A stretch of DNA of 64,000 bases from Anodontia alba (Eukaryota; Mollusca; Bivalvia; Lucinida; Lucinidae), in the NCBI GenBank assembly GCA_964016985.1, contig OZ024830.1:58574104-58638103 (forward strand), in the 5' to 3' direction. Both the position numbers and the translations under genes were made by a program. The number at the start of each line of letters is the position of its first letter. Position 1 is the stretch's first letter. Shown here in pieces: positions 49,966 through 63,700 of this stretch. The notes below the pieces were generated by a model that saw only the letters and a program-made list of their open reading frames with translations, did no database searches and was not told the origin of the DNA.

Positions 49966-52900
49966 TGGGATTATATAAATCATTTCAATGTTAGAGTATA
50001 TATGTTGCAAGATAAAATTGTAAATAGGTTGTTTTTCCATTATTTTATAATACTTCTGTAAGGTTGCAAGGTAATACCTAGTGTTGAATAGGATGGCTTT
50101 CATCATTAAATAACACTTTGAAGGTTTTTTGAAAAGGGAAACTATAGTTTTCTTAGGAAACTCTCAGACCTTAGGTCTGAGGAACTTTTGGTCATATCCT
50201 GTTAAGACACTTCACATTCACATAGGCAAGTAGTATTTACTGACTAACATTGGTGGTACAGATGAGCCTTCTGAATCAGGTTGTGTTTATCATGGCCTTC
50301 ACTGTTGGCATCCAGTTAACATTTTGCTTTGGAACTTGTCATGTGTCCACTTTGGTTGGGATGACCAGGCATAATATATACATTTTTAAAATGTTAGTGT
50401 ATAACAGATTGTAAGGTAATATTTTCATCAGGTTGTTTTTCATTACTTAACACTACAATTGTAAAGTTGCAATGTAATATTAATTTTGAATAGAATGATT
50501 TTCACAATGAAATATCACTTTTAAGATATTTTTGAAATGGTTAAATTTCATGTTTGTTTACAAAACTCTCAGACTTTAGGTCTAAAGAATTTTTGGTCAT
50601 ATCGTGTTAAGATACATTACATCCACTAGGGCAAAAGTTATTTAATTTAATGACCAACAGTCATGTTACAGATGAGTTTTCTGAATGACAAGTTGTACTT
50701 ATCTGAGCCATCATTGCTGGCATCCTTTTAACATTTTGCTGTGGAACTTGTGATGTGTTTACTTTGGTTGGGATGACCAGGCATGATGTTAGAGGGTATA
50801 AAAGATTGCAAGGCATTATCAATTTTAAACTGTCTTCTTTTCATTGTTAAACATTACTTTCAAAAGGTTGTAAGGTAATACTAGCTTTGAATAGGGTGTT
50901 TTTCACTTTTAAGTATTACTTTCAAGGTATTTTTGAAAAAAGTATAGATATGTAGGATATGGAAACTCTCAGACCACAGATCAAAATAATTTTGGTCATA
51001 TCCTGCTAAGACACTTCACATCCACTAGGGCAAGTATTATTTACAAACCTACAGTGTTGGTACAGGTGAGTCTTCTGAATCAGATGTTATGTTTATCTGG
51101 GCCTTCAGTGTTGGTTACCAGTTAACATTTTGCTGTGGAACTTGTGATATGTCCACTTTGGTTGGGATGACCATTCATAATATATAAATCATTTCAATAT
51201 TAAATGATATACGTTGTAAAGTAAAATAGTAAATAGGTTGTTTTTCCAGATTTTTTACAATACTTCTGTAAGGTTGCAAGGAAAGATAATACCTAGTTTT
51301 GAATAGGATGCTTTTCATCCTAAAATATCACTTTGAAGGTATTTTTGAAAAGGGAAAATGTTATGTTTTCTTAGGAAACTCTCAGACCTTAGGTCTAAAG
51401 AACATTTGGTCATATCCTGTTAAGACACTTCACATCCACTTAGGCAAGTAGTATTTAATGACCAACAGTGGTGGTACAGATGAGCCTTCTGAATCAGGTT
51501 GTGTTTATCATGGCCTTTACTGTTGGCATCCAGTTAACATTTTGCTGTGGAACTTGTGATGTGTCCAGTTTGGTTGGGATGACCATGCATATTATATAAG
51601 TCATTTCAATGTTTAAGTTTATATAGGCTGCTTTTTATTACCTAACATCACTTTTGTAAGGTTGCAAGGTAAAAGTAGTTTTGAGTGGGATGATTTTTCA
51701 TTGTTAAATTTCACTTTAAAAGTACTTTTTAAAGGAGATAACTTCATGTCTGCATAGGAAACTCTCAAACCTTAGGTCTAAAGAACTTTTGGTCATATCC
51801 TGTTATGACACTTCACATCCACATAGGCAAGTAGTATTTACTGACTAACAGTGGTGGTACAGGTGAGCCTTTTGAATCAGGTTGTGTTTATCATGGCCTT
51901 CACTGTTGGAATCCAGTTAACATTTTGCTGTGGAACTTGTGATGTGTCCAGTTTGGTTGGGATGACCATGCATATTATATAAGTCATTTCAATGTTAGAG
52001 TTTAAATGTTGCAAGGTAAAATTGTAAATAGGTTGTTTTGTTTTTATTATTATTTTTTGAAATACTATAGGATGCTTTTCACTTTTCATCGTTCATCAGT
52101 GCTGGTACAGGTGAGTCTTCTGAATCAGATGTTATGTTTATCTGTGCCTTCAGTGTTGGCTACCAGTTAACATTTTGCTGTGGAACTTGAGATATGTCTA
52201 TGTTATGTTTATCTGGGCCTTCAGTGTTGGCTACCAGTTAACATTTTGCTGTGGAACTTGTGATATGTCCACTTTGGTTGGGATGACCAGGCATATTAAA
52301 TAAATAATTTCAATGTTAGAATACATATGTTGCAAGGTAAAATTGTAAATGCATGTAGTTTTTTCGATTATTTTTACAATACTTCTGTAATGTTGCAGGG
52401 TAATAACTAGTTTTGAATAGGATGCTTTTCATCCTAAAAGATCACTTGGAAGGTATTAACAGTGAAAAGAAACCTGTTAAAAATTGATATCACCTTGAAA
52501 AGGGAAAGTATTATGTTTTCTTAGGAAACTCATAGACCTTAGGTCTAAAGAATATTGGGTCATATCCTGTTATGACACTTCACATCTACTTAGGCAAGTA
52601 GTATTTACTGACCAACAGTGGTGGTACAAATAAGCCTTCTGAATCAGGTTGTGTTTATCATGGCCTTTACTGTTGGCATCCAGTGACATCAAAGGTTGCA
52701 AGGAAAGGTAATAACTAGTTTTGAATAGGATGCTTTTCATCCTAAAATATCACTTTGAAGGCATTTTTGAAAAGGGAAAATATTATGTTTTCTTAGGAAA
52801 CTCTCAGACCTTAGGTCTAAAGAACATTTGATCATATCCTGTTAAGACACTGTTTAGAGCAATAGTCATTTAATGACCAACAATGGTGTTACAGATGAGT

Positions 52901-53748
52901 TTTCAGAATGACAAGTTATACTATTTGGGCCATCATTGTTGGCATCCTTTTATCATTTTGCTACTGAACTTGTGATGTGTTTACTTTGGTTGGGATGACC
53001 AGGCATAATATATACATTATTTAAATGTTAGAGAGTATTAAAGATTGCAAGGTGATATCAGTTTTAAACAGGTTTCTTTTCATTGTTAAACATTACTTTC
53101 AAAATGTTGCAAGGTAAAACTAGTTTTGAACAGAATGATTTTTATCTTAAATTTCATTTTAAAGGTACTTTTTAAAGAAGTTAATTTCATGTCTGCATAG
53201 GAAATTATCAGATCTTAGGTCTGAAGAACTTTTGGTCATATCCTGTTAAGACACTTCACATCCACGTAGGCAAGTAATTTTACAAACCAACAGTGGTGTG
53301 TCCACTTTGGTTGGGATGACCCGGCATAATATATACATTATCAAAATGTTAGTGTATAACAGATTGTAAGGTAAAACTTTAAATAGGTCATTTTTCATTA
53401 TTTTTACATTAATTCTGTAAGGTTGCAAGAATATCTAGTTTTAAATAGGATGGTTTTCATCATTAAATATCACTTAAATGGTATGTTTGAAAAGGGAAAA
53501 TATCATGTTTGCTTAAGAAGCTCTCAGATTATGACAAGTTATACTTATCTGGGCATTCATTGGTGGAATCCTTTTAACATTTTGCTGTGGAACTTGTGAT
53601 GTGTTTCCTTTGTTTGGGATAATCAGGTATGATACATACATTATTTAAATGTTAGAGAGTATAAAAAAGATTGCAAGGCAATATCCGTTTTAAACAGACT
53701 TCTTTTCATTGTTAAACATTACCTTCAAAAGGTTGCAAGGTAATACTA
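49966..53748 (+). repeat. Satellite block duplicated from the left-domain type, with inserts and deletions
   Basis: 49975-50975 matches 16120-17110, 52200-53297 matches parts of 17200-18245, and 53297-53748 matches 19556-20009, with shared rare variants. Between 51000 and 52200 lie HOR-type monomers (C, D, E) not present at the left locus, with junctions near 51615, 52070 and 52200. A 42 bp inverted insertion is at 52456-52497. Confidence 0.88.
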
Positions 53749-55148
53749 AAGGGTGTTAAGAAAGGTCGTTCCACATTTTAACGGTATATTTCAATTGATT
53801 ACGGTTTTCCAATCGCCATCAAATTTACAGCAGTTGCAGTTATACTTATGTGCTATAACTTAATGCAGTTGTTTCCCTTGTGCGTGACTCTTTTGTGTTG
53901 CTATTGGATTTTGTAAACAACTGTTCACTGCAGACGATTAGCAACGCCGGCTGTTTTATCCAAAAACAGTGGTGTTACAAAACTGTCTCCTGAGCAAGAA
54001 AGAGCACAGGCTTTGGCTTTATTAGATGCTGGATTTGACATTCGATATGTGTAGAAATACTTGCATAAGAGTCAGCGCTGGGTGCGAAAGTGGCGACAAC
54101 GGCGGGATGAACAAACGGGACTGGCCGATAAGCAGCGTACCGGACGTCCGATGAAAGTGAGGGGAGGGGTAAAGAAGACCATCGAGAGCATCAAGTATAA
54201 GAGAGGGCGATCCACTAGGAAGCTTAGCAAAGAGCTTAATAACTCTGGTCATAATATCAGCCATGTTACAGTGTTTAACTACATTCATAAGGTGAAGAAA
54301 TGGAAATCCTTTAAACGGCCCCGAAATCAGTTACTGACCAAGGCACAGCGGAGCAAACGGCTGGCCTTTGCCAAGGAGCACAAGCATTTATCTGCCCAGG
54401 ACTGGGAAAATTACATCTTCAGTGATGAATCTACCAAATATATTTGTTCCATGTTCCAAATCGCAAGGATGACACTGTGTGGGGGTCTCAATCAGATAAT
54501 GTACCTGACGTTAGTTGTGTCAGGTCAAGTTCAAAGGTTATGATATGGGGAGCCATGGGTGTAAATGGATTGTCACATCTCCATATTGTTCCCACCGGAA
54601 AAACTGTTACATCAAATTATTATGTGGACAATATTCTACAGAGAGAACTTAAACCAGCAGTGATGCGTACAAGATCTAATGGGAGAATCGATCAACCGAG
54701 ACTGGTACCCTACCCCGGGTGCGATCAACGGGTACCCTACCCCGGAGAGGCGGTGTTTATGCATGATGGGGCTACCCCACATACGGCGGCAGCAACACAG
54801 AACTGGTGCACCGAGAACCTTCCGAACTTTATCAAGAAAGACATGTGGCCTGGCAATTCGCCTGATCTTAATTGCATTGAGAACCTTTGGAGTATACTGG
54901 ACCGCGAGGCTTACAAAGACCCCCGCCCCTCGACTATAGCCCAGTTACGTTTGCAGCAGGCCTGGAGGACCATACCTTCACAACATGTCGCTTCTCTCAT
55001 ACACTCTATGTCCAAGAGAATTCACAATGTTATAAAGAATAAAGGTGAACCCTCTGGATATTGACTGTGTAAATTGTTCAGTGCTAGCTGCTTGTTTACA
55101 TATAAAAATTACCATTTGAAATGTGGTACGAACTTTCTTAACACCCTT
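53749..55148 (+). mobile_element. Tc1/mariner-type DNA transposon, copy 2 (1400 bp)
   Basis: It has the same ends as copy 1 (AAGGGTGTTAAGAAAGGTCG at the left, the complement at the right with one change), the same TA flanks (53747-53748, 55149-55150) and the same site in the monomer. The flanks share rare variants with the copy 1 flanks (ACATTACCTTC on the left, GATAAAGTATTTTT on the right), so it was copied with surrounding satellite. Confidence 0.95.
53944..55064 (+). pseudogene. Tc1/mariner transposase pseudogene, copy 2
   Basis: Same transposase as copy 1, with different lesions. The start codon is ACG (53944). A TAG at 54052-54054 replaces the TCA of copy 1 in the DNA-binding region. 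Two extra bases near 54440 shift the frame just after the first catalytic D (FSDES). The second half (54444-55064) retains MHDGATPH and CIENLW with the same 37-residue spacing. The two indels that break the N-terminal half of copy 1 are not present here, and a 6-base in-frame loss near 54948 is. The duplicated VPYP segment is shorter than in copy 1. Because the lesions differ, each copy decayed mostly after the block was duplicated. Confidence 0.92.
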
Positions 55149-58100
55149 TAGCTTTGTATAGGATGCTTTTCACTTTTAAATATTACTGATAAAGTATTTT
55201 TGAAAAAAGTAAAGATCATGCAGGCTATGGTAACTCTCTGACCACAGGTCAAAATAAGTTTTGGTCATATCCTGTTAAGACACTTCACATCCACTAGGGC
55301 AAGTATTATTTACAAACCTACAGTGTTGGTACAGGTGAGTCTTCTGAATCAGATGTTATGTTTATCTGGGCATTCAGTGTTGGCTACCAGTTAACATTTT
55401 GCTGTGGAACTTGAGATATGTCCACTTTGGTTGGGATGACCATTCATAATATATAAATCATTTCAATATTAAATGATATACGTTGTAAAGTAAAATAGTA
55501 AATAGGTTGTTTTTCCAGATTTTTTACAATACTTCTGTAAGGTTGCAAGGAAAGATAATACCTAGTTTTGAATAGGATGCTTTTCATCCTAAAATGTCAC
55601 TTTGAAGGTATTTTTGAAAAGGGAAAATGTTATGTTTTCTTAGGAAACTCTCAGACCTTAGGTCTAAAGAACATTTGGTCATATCCTGTTAAGACACTTC
55701 ACATCCACTTAGGCAAGTAGTATTTAATGACCAACAGTGGTGGTACAGATGAGCCTTCTGAATCAGGTTGTGTTTATCATGGCCTTTACTGTTGGCATCC
55801 AATTAACATTTTGCTGTGGAACTTGTGATGTGTCCACTTTGGTTGGGATGACCATGCATATTATATAAGTCATTTGAATGTTAGAATTTAAATGTTGCAA
55901 GGTAAAATTGTAAATAGGTTGTTTTGTTTTTATTATTATTTTTTGAAATACTTCTGTAAGGTTGCAAAGTCATAACTAGTTTTGAATAGGATGCTTTTCA
56001 TTCTAAAATATCGCTTTGAAGGTATTTTTGAAAAGAAAAATATTATGTCTTCTTACGAAACTCTCAGACCTTAGGTCTAAAGAATTTTTTGTTCATATCC
56101 TATTAAGATACATTATATTCATTGGGGTAAAATTATTTAATGACCAACAGTCATGTTAAGAATGAGTTTTCTGAATGACAAGTTATACTTATCTGGGCCA
56201 TACTGTTGGCATCCTTTTAACATTTTGCTGTGGAACTTGTGATGTGTTTACTTTGGTTGGGATGACCGTGCATAATATATATACATTATTCAAATGTTAG
56301 GATATACAAGGTTGCAAGGTAATATTAAGTTTTTCTAGGCTGCTTTTTATTACTAAACATCACTTTTGTAAGGTTGCAAGGTAAAAGTAGTTTTGAATGG
56401 GATGATTTTTCATTGTTAAATTTCACTTTAAAAGTACTTTTTAAAGGAGATAACTTCATGTCTGCATAGGAAACTCTCAAACCTTAGGTCTAAAGAACTT
56501 TTGGTCATATCCAGTTATGACACTTCACATCCACATAGGCAAGTAGTATTTACTGACCAATAGTGGTGGTACAGGTGAGCCTTCTGAATCAGGTTGTGTT
56601 TATCATGGCCTTCACTGTTGGAATCCAGTTAACATTTTGCTGTGGAACTTGTGATGTGTCCACTTTGGTTGGGATGACCTGGCATAATATATACATTAGC
56701 AAAATGTTAGTGTATAAAAGATTGTAAGGTAAAACTTTTAATAGGTCATTTTTCATTATTTTTACATTAATTCTGTAAGGTTGCAAGGTAATATCTACTT
56801 CTGAATAGGATGTTTTTCATCATTAAATATCACTTTAATGGTATGTTTGAAAAGGGAAAACATCATGTTTGCTTAGGAAGCTCTCAGATTATGACAAGTT
56901 ATACTCATCTGGGCCATCATTGGTGGCATCCTTTTAACATTTTGCTGTGGAACTTGTGATGTGTTTTCTTTGGTTGGGATAATCAGGCATGATATATACA
57001 TTATTTAAATGTTAGAGAGTATAAAAGATTGCAAGGCAATATCAATTTTAAACAGGCTTCTTTTCATTGTTAAACATTACTTTCAAAACGTTGCAAGGTA
57101 ATACTAGCTTTGTATAGGATGCTTTTCACTTTTAAATATTACTTGTAAGGTATTTTTGAAAAAAAGTAAAGATCACGCAAGCTATGGTAACTCTCTGACC
57201 ACAGGTCAAAATAATTTTTGGTCATATCCTGTTAAGACACTTCACATCCACTAGGGCAAGTATTATTTACAAATCGACAGTGTTGGTACAGGTGAGTCTT
57301 CTGAATCAGATGTTATGTTTATCTGGGCCTTCAGTGTTGGCTACCAGTTAACATTTTGCTGTGGAACTTGTGATATGTCCACTTTGGTTGGGATGACCAT
57401 TCATAATATATAAATCATTTCAATATTAAATGATATACGTTGTAAAGTAAAATAGTAAATAGGTTGTTTTTCCAGATTTTTTACAATACTTCTGAAAGGT
57501 TGCAAGGAAAGATAATACCTAGTTTTGAATAGGATGCTTTTCATCCTAAAATATCACTTTGAAGGTATTTTTGAAAAGAGAAAATGTTATGTTTTCTTAG
57601 GAAACTCTCAGACTTTAGGTCTAAAGAACATTTGGTCATATCCTGTTAAGACACTTCACATCCACTTAGGCAAGTAGTATTTAATGACCAACAGTGGTGG
57701 TACAGATGAGCCTTCTGAATCAGGTTGTGTTTATCATGGCCTTTACTGTTGGCATCCAGTTAAGATTTTGCTGTGGAACTTGTGATGTGTCCAGTTTGGT
57801 TGGGATGACCATGCATATTATATAAGTCATTTCAATGTTAGAGTTTAAATGTTGCAAGGTAAAATTGTAAATAGGTTGTTTTTTTTTATTATTATTTTTT
57901 GAAATACTTCTGTAAGGTTGCAAAGTCATAACTAGTTTTGAATAGGATGCTTTTCATTCTAAAATATCGCTTTGAAGGTATTTTTGAAATAAAAAATATT
58001 ATGTCTTCTGACGAAACTCTCAGACCTTAGGTCTAAAGAATTTTTTGTTCATATCCTATTAAGATACATTATATTCATTGGGGTAAAATTATTTAATGAC

Positions 58101-60705
58101 CAACAGTCATGTTAAGAATGAGTTTTCTGAATGACAAGTTATACTTATCTGGGCCATACTGTAGGCATCCTTTTAACATTGTGCTGTGGAACATGTGATG
58201 TGTTTACTTTGGTTGGGATGACCATGCATAATATATATACATTATTCAAATGTTAGGATATAAAAGGTTGCAAGGTAATATTAAGTTTTTATAGGCTGCT
58301 TTTTATTACTAAACATCACTTTTGTAAGGTTGCAAGGTAAAAGTAGTTTTGAATGGGATGATTTTTCATTGTTAAATTTCACTTTAAAAGTACTTTTTAA
58401 AGGAGATAACTTCATGTCTGCATAGGAGACTCTCAAACCTTAGGTCTAAAGAACTTTTGGTCATATCCTGTTATGACACTTCACATCCACATAGGCAAGT
58501 AGTATTTACTGACCAACAGTGGTGGTACAGGTGAGCCTTCTGAATCAGGTTGTGTTTATCATGGCCTTCACTGTTGGAATCCAGTTAACATTTTGCTGTG
58601 GAACTTGTGATGTGTCCACTTTGGTTGGGATGACCTGGCATAATATATACATTAGCAAAATGTTAGTGTATAAAAGATTGTAAGGTAAAACTTTTAATAG
58701 GTCATTTTTCATTATTTTTACATTAATTCTGTAAGGTTGCAAGGTAATATCTAGTTTTGAATAGGATGTTTTTCATCATTAAATATCACTTTAATGGTAT
58801 GTTTGAAAAGGGAAAATATCATGTTTGCTTAGGAAGCTCTCAGATTATGACAAGTTATACTCATCTGGGCCATCATTGGTGGCATCCTTTTAACATTTTG
58901 CTGTGGAACTTGTGATGTGTTTTCTTTGGTTGGGATAATCAGGCATGATATATACATTATTTAAATGTTAGAGAGTATAAAAGATTACAAGGCAATATCA
59001 ATTTTAAACAGGCTTCTTTTCATTGTTAAACTTTACTTTCAAAACTTTGCAAGGTAATACTAGCTTCCTATAGGATGCTTTTCACTTTGAAATATTACTT
59101 GTAAGGTATTTTTGAAAAAAGTAAAGATCATGCAGGCTAAGATAACTCTCTGACCACAGGTCAAAATAATTTTTGGTTATATCCTGTTAAGACACTTCAC
59201 ATCCACTAGGGCAAGTATTATTTATAAACCGACAGTGTTGGTACAGGTGAGTCTTCTGAATCAGATGTTATGTTTATCTGGGCCTTCAGTGTTGGCTACC
59301 AGTTAACATTTTGCTGTGGAACTTGTGATATGTCCACTTTGGTTGGGATGACCATTCATAATATATAAATCATTTCAATATTAAATGATATACGTTGTAA
59401 AGTAAAATAGTAAATAGGTTGTTTTTCTAGATTTTTTACAATACTTCTGTAAGGTTGCAAGGAAAGGTAATAACTAGTTTTGAATAGGATGCTTTTCATC
59501 CTAAAATATCACTTTGAAGGTATTTTTGAAAAGGGTAAATGTTATGTTTTCTTAGGAAACTCTCAGACCTTAGGTCTAAACAACATTTGGTCATATCCTG
59601 TTAAGACACTTCACATCCACTTAGGCAAGTAGTATTTAATGACCAACAGTGGTGGTACAGATGAGCCTTCTGAATCAGGTTGTGTTTATCATGGCCTTTA
59701 CTGTTGGCATCCAGTTAAGATTTTGCTGTGGAACTTGTGATGTGTCCAGTTTGGTTGGGATGACCATGCATATTATATAAGTCATTTCAATGTTAGAGTT
59801 TAAATGTTGCAAGGTAAAATTGTAAATAGGTTGTTTTTTTTAATATTATTTTTTGAAATACTTCTGTAAGGTTGCAAAGTCATAACTAGTTTTGAATAGG
59901 ATGCTTTTTATTCTAAAATATCGCTTTGAAGGTATTTTTGAAAAGAAAAATATTATGTCTTCTTACGAAACTCTCAGACCTTAGGTCTAAAGAATTTTTT
60001 GGTCATATCCTATTAAGATACATTATATTCATTGGGGTAAAATTATTAAATGACCAACAGTCATGTTAAGAATGAGTTTGCTGATTGACAAGTTATACTT
60101 ATCTTGGCCATACTGTTGGCGTCCTTTTAACATTTTGCTGTGGAATTTGTGATGTGTTTACTTTGTTTGGGATGACCATGCATAATATATATACATTATT
60201 CAAATGTTAGGATATAAAAGGTTGCAAGGTAATAATAAGTTTATATAGGCTGCTTTTTATTACTAAACATCACTTTTGTAAGGTTGCAAGGTAAAAGTAG
60301 TTTTGAATGGGATGATTTTTCATTGTTAAATTTCACTTTAAAAGTACTTTTTAAAGGAGATTACTTCATGTCTGCATAGGAAACTCAGACCTTAGGTCTA
60401 AAGAACTTTTGGTCATATCCTGTTATGACACTTCACATCCACATAGGCAAGTAGTATTTACTGACCAACAGTGGTGGTACAGGTGAGCCTTCTGAATCAG
60501 GTTGTGTTTATCATGGCCTTCACTGTTGGAATCCAGTTAACATTTTGCTGTGGAACTTGTGATGTGTCCACTTTGGTTGGGATGACCTGGCATAATATAT
60601 ACATTAGCAAAATGTTAGTGTATAAAAGATTGTAAGGTAAAACTTTTAATAGGTCATTTTTCATTATTTTTACATAAATTCTGTAAGGTTGCAAGGTAAT
60701 ATCTA
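55149..60705 (+). repeat. Regular five-monomer HOR block
   Basis: The phrase GGTTGGGAT starts at 56667 (A), 56972 (B), 57386 (C), 57798 (D), 58211 (E) and 58623 (next A). Monomer lengths are therefore 305, 414, 412, 413 and 412 bp, and the HOR is 1956 bp. The following unit has the same order. Confidence 0.95.
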
Positions 60706-63700
60706 GCTATGGTAACTCTCTGACCACAGGTCAAAATAATTTTTGGTCATATCCTGTTAAGACACTTCACATCCACTAGGGCAAGTATTATTTACAAACC
60801 GACAGTGTTGGTACAGGTGAGTCTTCTGAATCAGATGTTATGTTTATCTGGGCCTTCAGTGTTGGCTACCAGTTAACATTTTGCTGTGGAACTTGAGATA
60901 TGTCCACTTTGGTTGGGATGACCATTCATAATATATAAATCATTTCAATATTAAATGATATACGTTGTAAAGTAAAATAGTAAATAGGTTGTTTTTCCAG
61001 ATTTTTTACAATACTTCTGTAAGGTTGCAAGGAAAGATAATACCTAGTTTTGAATAGGATGCTTTTCATCCTAAAATATCACTTTGAAGGTATTTTTGAA
61101 AAGGGAAAATGTTATGTTTTCTTAGGAAACTCTCAGACCTTAGGTCTAAAGAACATTTGGTCATATCCTGTTAAGACACTTCACATCCACTTAGGCAAGT
61201 AGTATTTAATGACCAACAGTGGTGGTACAGATGAGCCTTCTGAATCAGGTTGTGTTTATCATGGCCTTTACTGTTGGCATCCAGTTAACATTTTGCTGTG
61301 GAACTTGTGATGTGTCCACTTTGGTTGGGATGACCATGCATATTATATAAGTCATTTCAATGTTAGAGTTTAAATGTTGCAAGGTAAAATTGTAAATAGG
61401 TTGTTTTGTTTTTATTATTATTTTTTGAAATACTTCTGTAAGGTTGCAAAGTCATAACTAGTTTTGAATAGGATGCTTTTCATTCTAAAATATCGCTTTG
61501 AAGGTATTTTTGAAAAGAAAAATATTATGTCTTCTTACGAAACTCTCAGACCTTAGGTCTAAAGAATTTTTTGTTCATATCCTATTAAGATACATTATAT
61601 TCATTGGGGTAAAATTATTTAATGACCAACAGTCATGTTAAGAATGAGTTTTCTGAATGACAAGTTATACTTATCTTGGCCATACTGTTGGCATCCTTTT
61701 AACATTTTGCTGTGGAACTTGTGATGTGTTTACTTTGGTTGGGATGACCATGCATAATATATATACATTATTCAAATGTTAGGATATACAAGGTTGCAAG
61801 GTAATATTAAGTTTTTCTAGGCTGCTTTTTATTACTAAACATCACTTTTGTAAGGTTGCAAGGTAAAAGTAGTTTTGAATGGGATGATTTTTCATTGTTA
61901 AATTTCACTTTAAAAGTACTTTTTAAAGGAGATTACTTCATGTCTGCATAGGAAAAATCAGACCTTAGGTCTAAAGAACTTTTGGTCATATCCTGTTATG
62001 ACACTTCACATCCACATAGGCAAGTAGTATTTACTGACCAACAGTGGTGGTACAGGTGAGCCTTCTGAATCAGGTTGTGTTTATCGTGGCCTTCACTGTT
62101 GGAATCCAGTTAACATTTTGCTGTGGAACTTGTGATGTGTCCACTTTGGTTGGGATGACCTGGCATAATATATACATTAGCAAAATGTTAGTGTATAAAA
62201 GATTGTAAGGTAAAACTTTTAATAGGTCATTTTTCATTATTTTTACATAAATTCTGTAAGGTTGCAAGGTAATATCTAGCTATGGTAACTCTCTGACCAC
62301 AGGTCAAAATAATTTTTGGTCATATCCTGTTAAGACACTTCACATCCACTAGGGCAAGTATTATTTACAAACCGACAGTGTTGGTACAGGTGAGTCTTCT
62401 GAATCAGATGTTATGTTTATCTGGGCCTTCAGTGTTGGCTACCAGTTAACATTTTGCTGTGGAACTTGAGATATGTCCACTTTGGTTGGGATGACCATTC
62501 ATAATATATAAATCATTTCAATATTAAATGATATACGTTGTAAAGTAAAATAGTAAATAGGTTGTTTTTCCAGATTTTTTACAATACTTCTGTAAGGTTG
62601 CAAGGAAAGATAATACCTAGTTTTGAATAGGATGCTTTTCATCCTAAAATATCACTTTGAAGGTATTTTTGAAAAGGGAAAATGTTATGTTTTCTTAGGA
62701 AACTCTCAGACCTTAGGTCTAAAGAACATTTGGTCATATCCTGTTAAGACACTTCACATCCACTTAGGCAAGTAGTATTTAATGACCAACAGTGGTGGTA
62801 CAGATGAGCCTTCTGAATCAGGTTGTGTTTATCATGGCCTTTACTGTTGGCATCCAGTTAACATTTTGCTGTGGAACTTGTGATGTGTCCACTTTGGTTG
62901 GGATGACCATGCATATTATATAAGTCATTTCAATGTTAGAGTTTAAATGTTGCAAGGTAAAATTGTAAATAGGTTTTTTTTTTTTTTTTTAATATTATTT
63001 TTTTGAAATACTTCTGTAAGGTTGCAAAGTCATAACTAGTTTTGAATAGGATGCTTTTCATTCTAAAATATCGCTTTGAAGGTATTTTTGAAAAGAAAAA
63101 TATTATGTCTTCTTACAAAACTCTCAGACCTGAGGTCTGAAGAATTTTTTGGTAATATCCTATTAAGATACATTATATTCATTGGGGTAAAATTATTTAA
63201 TGACCAACAGTCATGTTAAGAATGAGTTTTCTGATTGACAAGTTATACTTATCTTGGCCATACTGTTGGCATCCTTTTAACATTTTGCTGTGGAATTTGT
63301 GATGTGTTTACTTTGGTTGGGATGACCATGCATAATATATATACATTATTCAAATGTTAGGATATAAAAGGTTGCAAGGTAATATTAAGTTTATATAGGC
63401 TGCTTTTTATTACTAAATGTCACTTTTGTAAGGTTGCAAGGTAAAAGTAGTTTTGAATGGGATGATTTTTCATCGTTAAATTTCACTTTAAAAGTACTTT
63501 TTAAAGGAGATAACTTCATGTCTGCCTAGGAAACTCTCAGACCTTAGGTCTAAAGAACTTTTGGTCATATCCTGTTATGACACTTCACATCCACATAGGC
63601 AAGTAGTATTTACTGACCAACAGTGGTGGTACAGGTGAGCCTTCTGAATCAGGTTGTGTTTATCATGGCCTTCACTGTTGGTATCCAGTTAACATTTTGC

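Noticed and set aside
13370..63560. TGACC-ACA-GGTCA and AGACC-TTA-GGTCT palindromes as nuclear-receptor sites
   Set aside because: The half-sites are present, but they are part of the monomer, are everted rather than in the usual inverted order, and there is no gene nearby to regulate.
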